Part shown: positions 63,273-64,000 of the stretch, piece by piece
How positions within the stretch are numbered: position 1 is the stretch's first letter
Layout of the letters: every line of letters begins with the position of its first letter
Assembly: GCF_002042885.1 (NCBI RefSeq)
Contig: NZ_MVFY01000012.1
Location: 62,001-126,000, forward strand
Length of the DNA: 64,000 nt
Direction: 5' to 3'
Source of the DNA: Citrobacter portucalensis
GTDB lineage: Bacteria; Pseudomonadota; Gammaproteobacteria; Enterobacterales; Enterobacteriaceae
Position numbers and translations under genes: made by a program
Notes under the pieces: generated by a model
What the model was told of the DNA's origin: nothing
What the model saw: the letters and a program-made list of their open reading frames with translations, nothing else
Database searches by the model: none

Positions 63273-63652
63273 GCCTGATGGCACTACGTTTATCAGGCCT
63301 ACGGGCAGCGTTGTACTTTCGTAGGCCGGATAAGGCGCTAGCCGCCATCCGGTGCCTAGCCAGGGCATTCGTGTTATTGCCTGATGGCACTACGCTTATC
63401 GGGCCTACGGGCAGCGTTGTACTCAGTAGGCCGGATAAGGCGCTAGCCGCCATCCGGCGCATGGCCCGGGCATTCGTGTTAATGCCTGATGGCACTACGT
63501 TTATCAGGCCTACGGGCAGCGTTGTACTCAGTAGGCCGGATAAGGCGCTAGCCGCCATCCGGCGCATGGCCCGGGCATTCGTGTTATTGCCTGATGGCAC
63601 TACGTTTATCAGGCCTACGGGCAGCATTGTACTCAGTAGGCCGGATAAGGTG
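63273..63652. repeat. REP/BIME array, four units of about 105 bp
   Basis: GCCTGATGGCACTACG recurs at 63273, 63379, 63484 and 63589, followed each time by TTATC(A/G)GGCCTACGGGC, AGCGTTGTACT and GTAGGCCGGATAAGGCGC..GCCATCCGG, then a linker CGCATGGCCCGGGCATTCGTG. The fourth unit is cut short at its second REP. Open frames in the array are translated repeat, not genes. Confidence 0.95.
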
Positions 63653-63666
63653 TCTTATGATATCAA

Positions 63667-63683
63667 CTTAAGGTTGGCTTAAT
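63667..63683 (+). promoter_or_regulatory. PmrA (BasR) box upstream of pmrR
   Basis: CTTAAG-GTTGG-CTTAAT is a perfect pair of YTTAAK half-sites with the 5-base spacing of PmrA boxes, 45 bases before the pmrR start. It implies induction by the PmrB/PmrA system (iron, low pH, polymyxin). Confidence 0.88.
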
Positions 63684-63697
63684 CTGTGTCAGGCAAA

Positions 63698-63723
63698 CTC
63701 TCCTCCATAGTTTCGGAGGAGAG
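63698..63723 (+). promoter_or_regulatory. Hairpin burying the pmrR ribosome binding site
   Basis: CTCTCCTCC (63698-63706) pairs perfectly with GGAGGAGAG (63715-63723) over an 8-base loop. The right arm is the ribosome binding site of pmrR, 4 bases before its ATG, so the leader RNA should hide it when folded. There is no T run, so it is not a terminator. Confidence 0.75.
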
Positions 63724-63727
63724 TGTC

Positions 63728-63817
63728 ATGAAAACCCGTATTTATGAAAGTTTGACCACCGTGTGCAGCGTGCTGATCGTCAGCAGCTTTTTGTATGTGT
63801 GGGTGAGCTCTTACTGA
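63728..63817 (+). CDS. pmrR: PmrR, small membrane peptide inhibiting LpxT
   Basis: A 29-residue peptide, [20 protein letters not shown] then FLYVWVSSY, with one membrane helix after a basic start. It matches E. coli and Salmonella PmrR, which is induced by PmrA and inhibits LpxT, so that lipid A 1-phosphate stays free for aminoarabinose or phosphoethanolamine addition. A perfect PmrA box, and a GGAGGAG ribosome binding site inside a hairpin, lie directly upstream. Its last 7 bases overlap the end of the convergent basS gene. Confidence 0.92.
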   Translation: MKTRIYESLTTVCSVLIVSSFLYVWVSSY

Positions 63818-64000
63818 TTTTTCGCCAATTCCACCCATGCGCGAGTGCCGCTGGCTTCCTGGCGATTTTGCAGATAGAAATGCCCGTGATGTAACTGGGT
63901 GATGCGACTGACAATGCTCAGCCCCAGCCCAATCCCACCAAAACGGCTGTCCATTCGGACGAATGCTTTACTTAACTCCCCGCATTTACTTTCATCAATG
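63811..64000 (-). CDS. basS: Sensor kinase BasS/PmrB, C-terminal part
   Basis: Only the last 62 or so codons are in the window; the gene continues beyond the right edge. The visible part is the end of the HATPase domain, including [17 protein letters not shown], the G2 box [13 protein letters not shown] and a [11 protein letters not shown] terminus, as in E. coli BasS. The full protein senses ferric iron, mild acid and related cues and phosphorylates BasR/PmrA, which controls lipid A modification and the adjacent pmrR. Confidence 0.93.
   Translation of the reverse strand, partial: IDESKCGELSKAFVRMDSRFGGIGLGLSIVSRITQLHHGHFYLQNRQEASGTRAWVELAKNQ

Noticed and set aside
63268-63682. Open frames of 119 and 134 codons on both strands after proP
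   Set aside because: They consist of translated REP units with no independent gene signal.

Overview
This is a chromosomal segment of an enteric gammaproteobacterium (Enterobacteriaceae). Gene order and protein sequences follow the Escherichia coli K-12 tyrB-to-basS region almost gene for gene, with replacements at several points. Many REP/BIME repeats, one ERIC element and the accessory genes fit Citrobacter or a close relative; the genus is inferred, not proven.

Layout. 1-7450: tyrB, aphA, yjbR, a 9-unit REP array, then divergent uvrA and ssb sharing a LexA box, and yjcB. 7996-14215: pdeC, soxS, soxR, ghxP and yjcE. 14224-17531: a REPtron (six REP units, a REP-associated tyrosine transposase, one more REP unit), then a LysR gene divergent from a cidA/cidB-like pair, where K-12 has yjcF. 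17577-21738: the acetate uptake and activation operon acs-yjcH-actP, with an ERIC and a REP in its first gap. 22173-28671: the nrf formate-dependent nitrite reductase operon, in which a REP pair joins nrfE and nrfF into one reading frame. 29016-33327: gltP, yjcO and fdhF, the last with an in-frame UGA for selenocysteine and a SECIS hairpin.

33616-43035 is the main accessory island. An OmpR-type response regulator and a TorS-like hybrid histidine kinase flank a six-gene operon on the opposite strand: sugar ABC ATPase, permease, binding protein, D-lyxose isomerase-like cupin, class II ketose-phosphate aldolase and PfkB kinase. Together these suggest a sensed, imported and phosphorylated ketose or aldose that is cleaved to trioses. 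K-12 has mdtNOP-yjcS-als-rpiB here. 43105-44253: yjdP, then a HigBA-type module whose toxin gene carries an amber codon.

44306-55185 is a complete phnCDEFGHIJKLMNOP carbon-phosphorus lyase operon with an intact phnE and Pho-box-like repeats upstream. 55318-63262: yjdN, yjdM, crfC, yjcZ, a KdgT-family transporter not present here in K-12, and proP with recognisable P1 and P2 elements. After a last REP array the window ends with the small peptide gene pmrR (PmrA box upstream, ribosome binding site buried in a perfect hairpin) and the 3' end of basS/pmrB. I saw no rRNA, tRNA, CRISPR array, prophage or classical insertion sequence.
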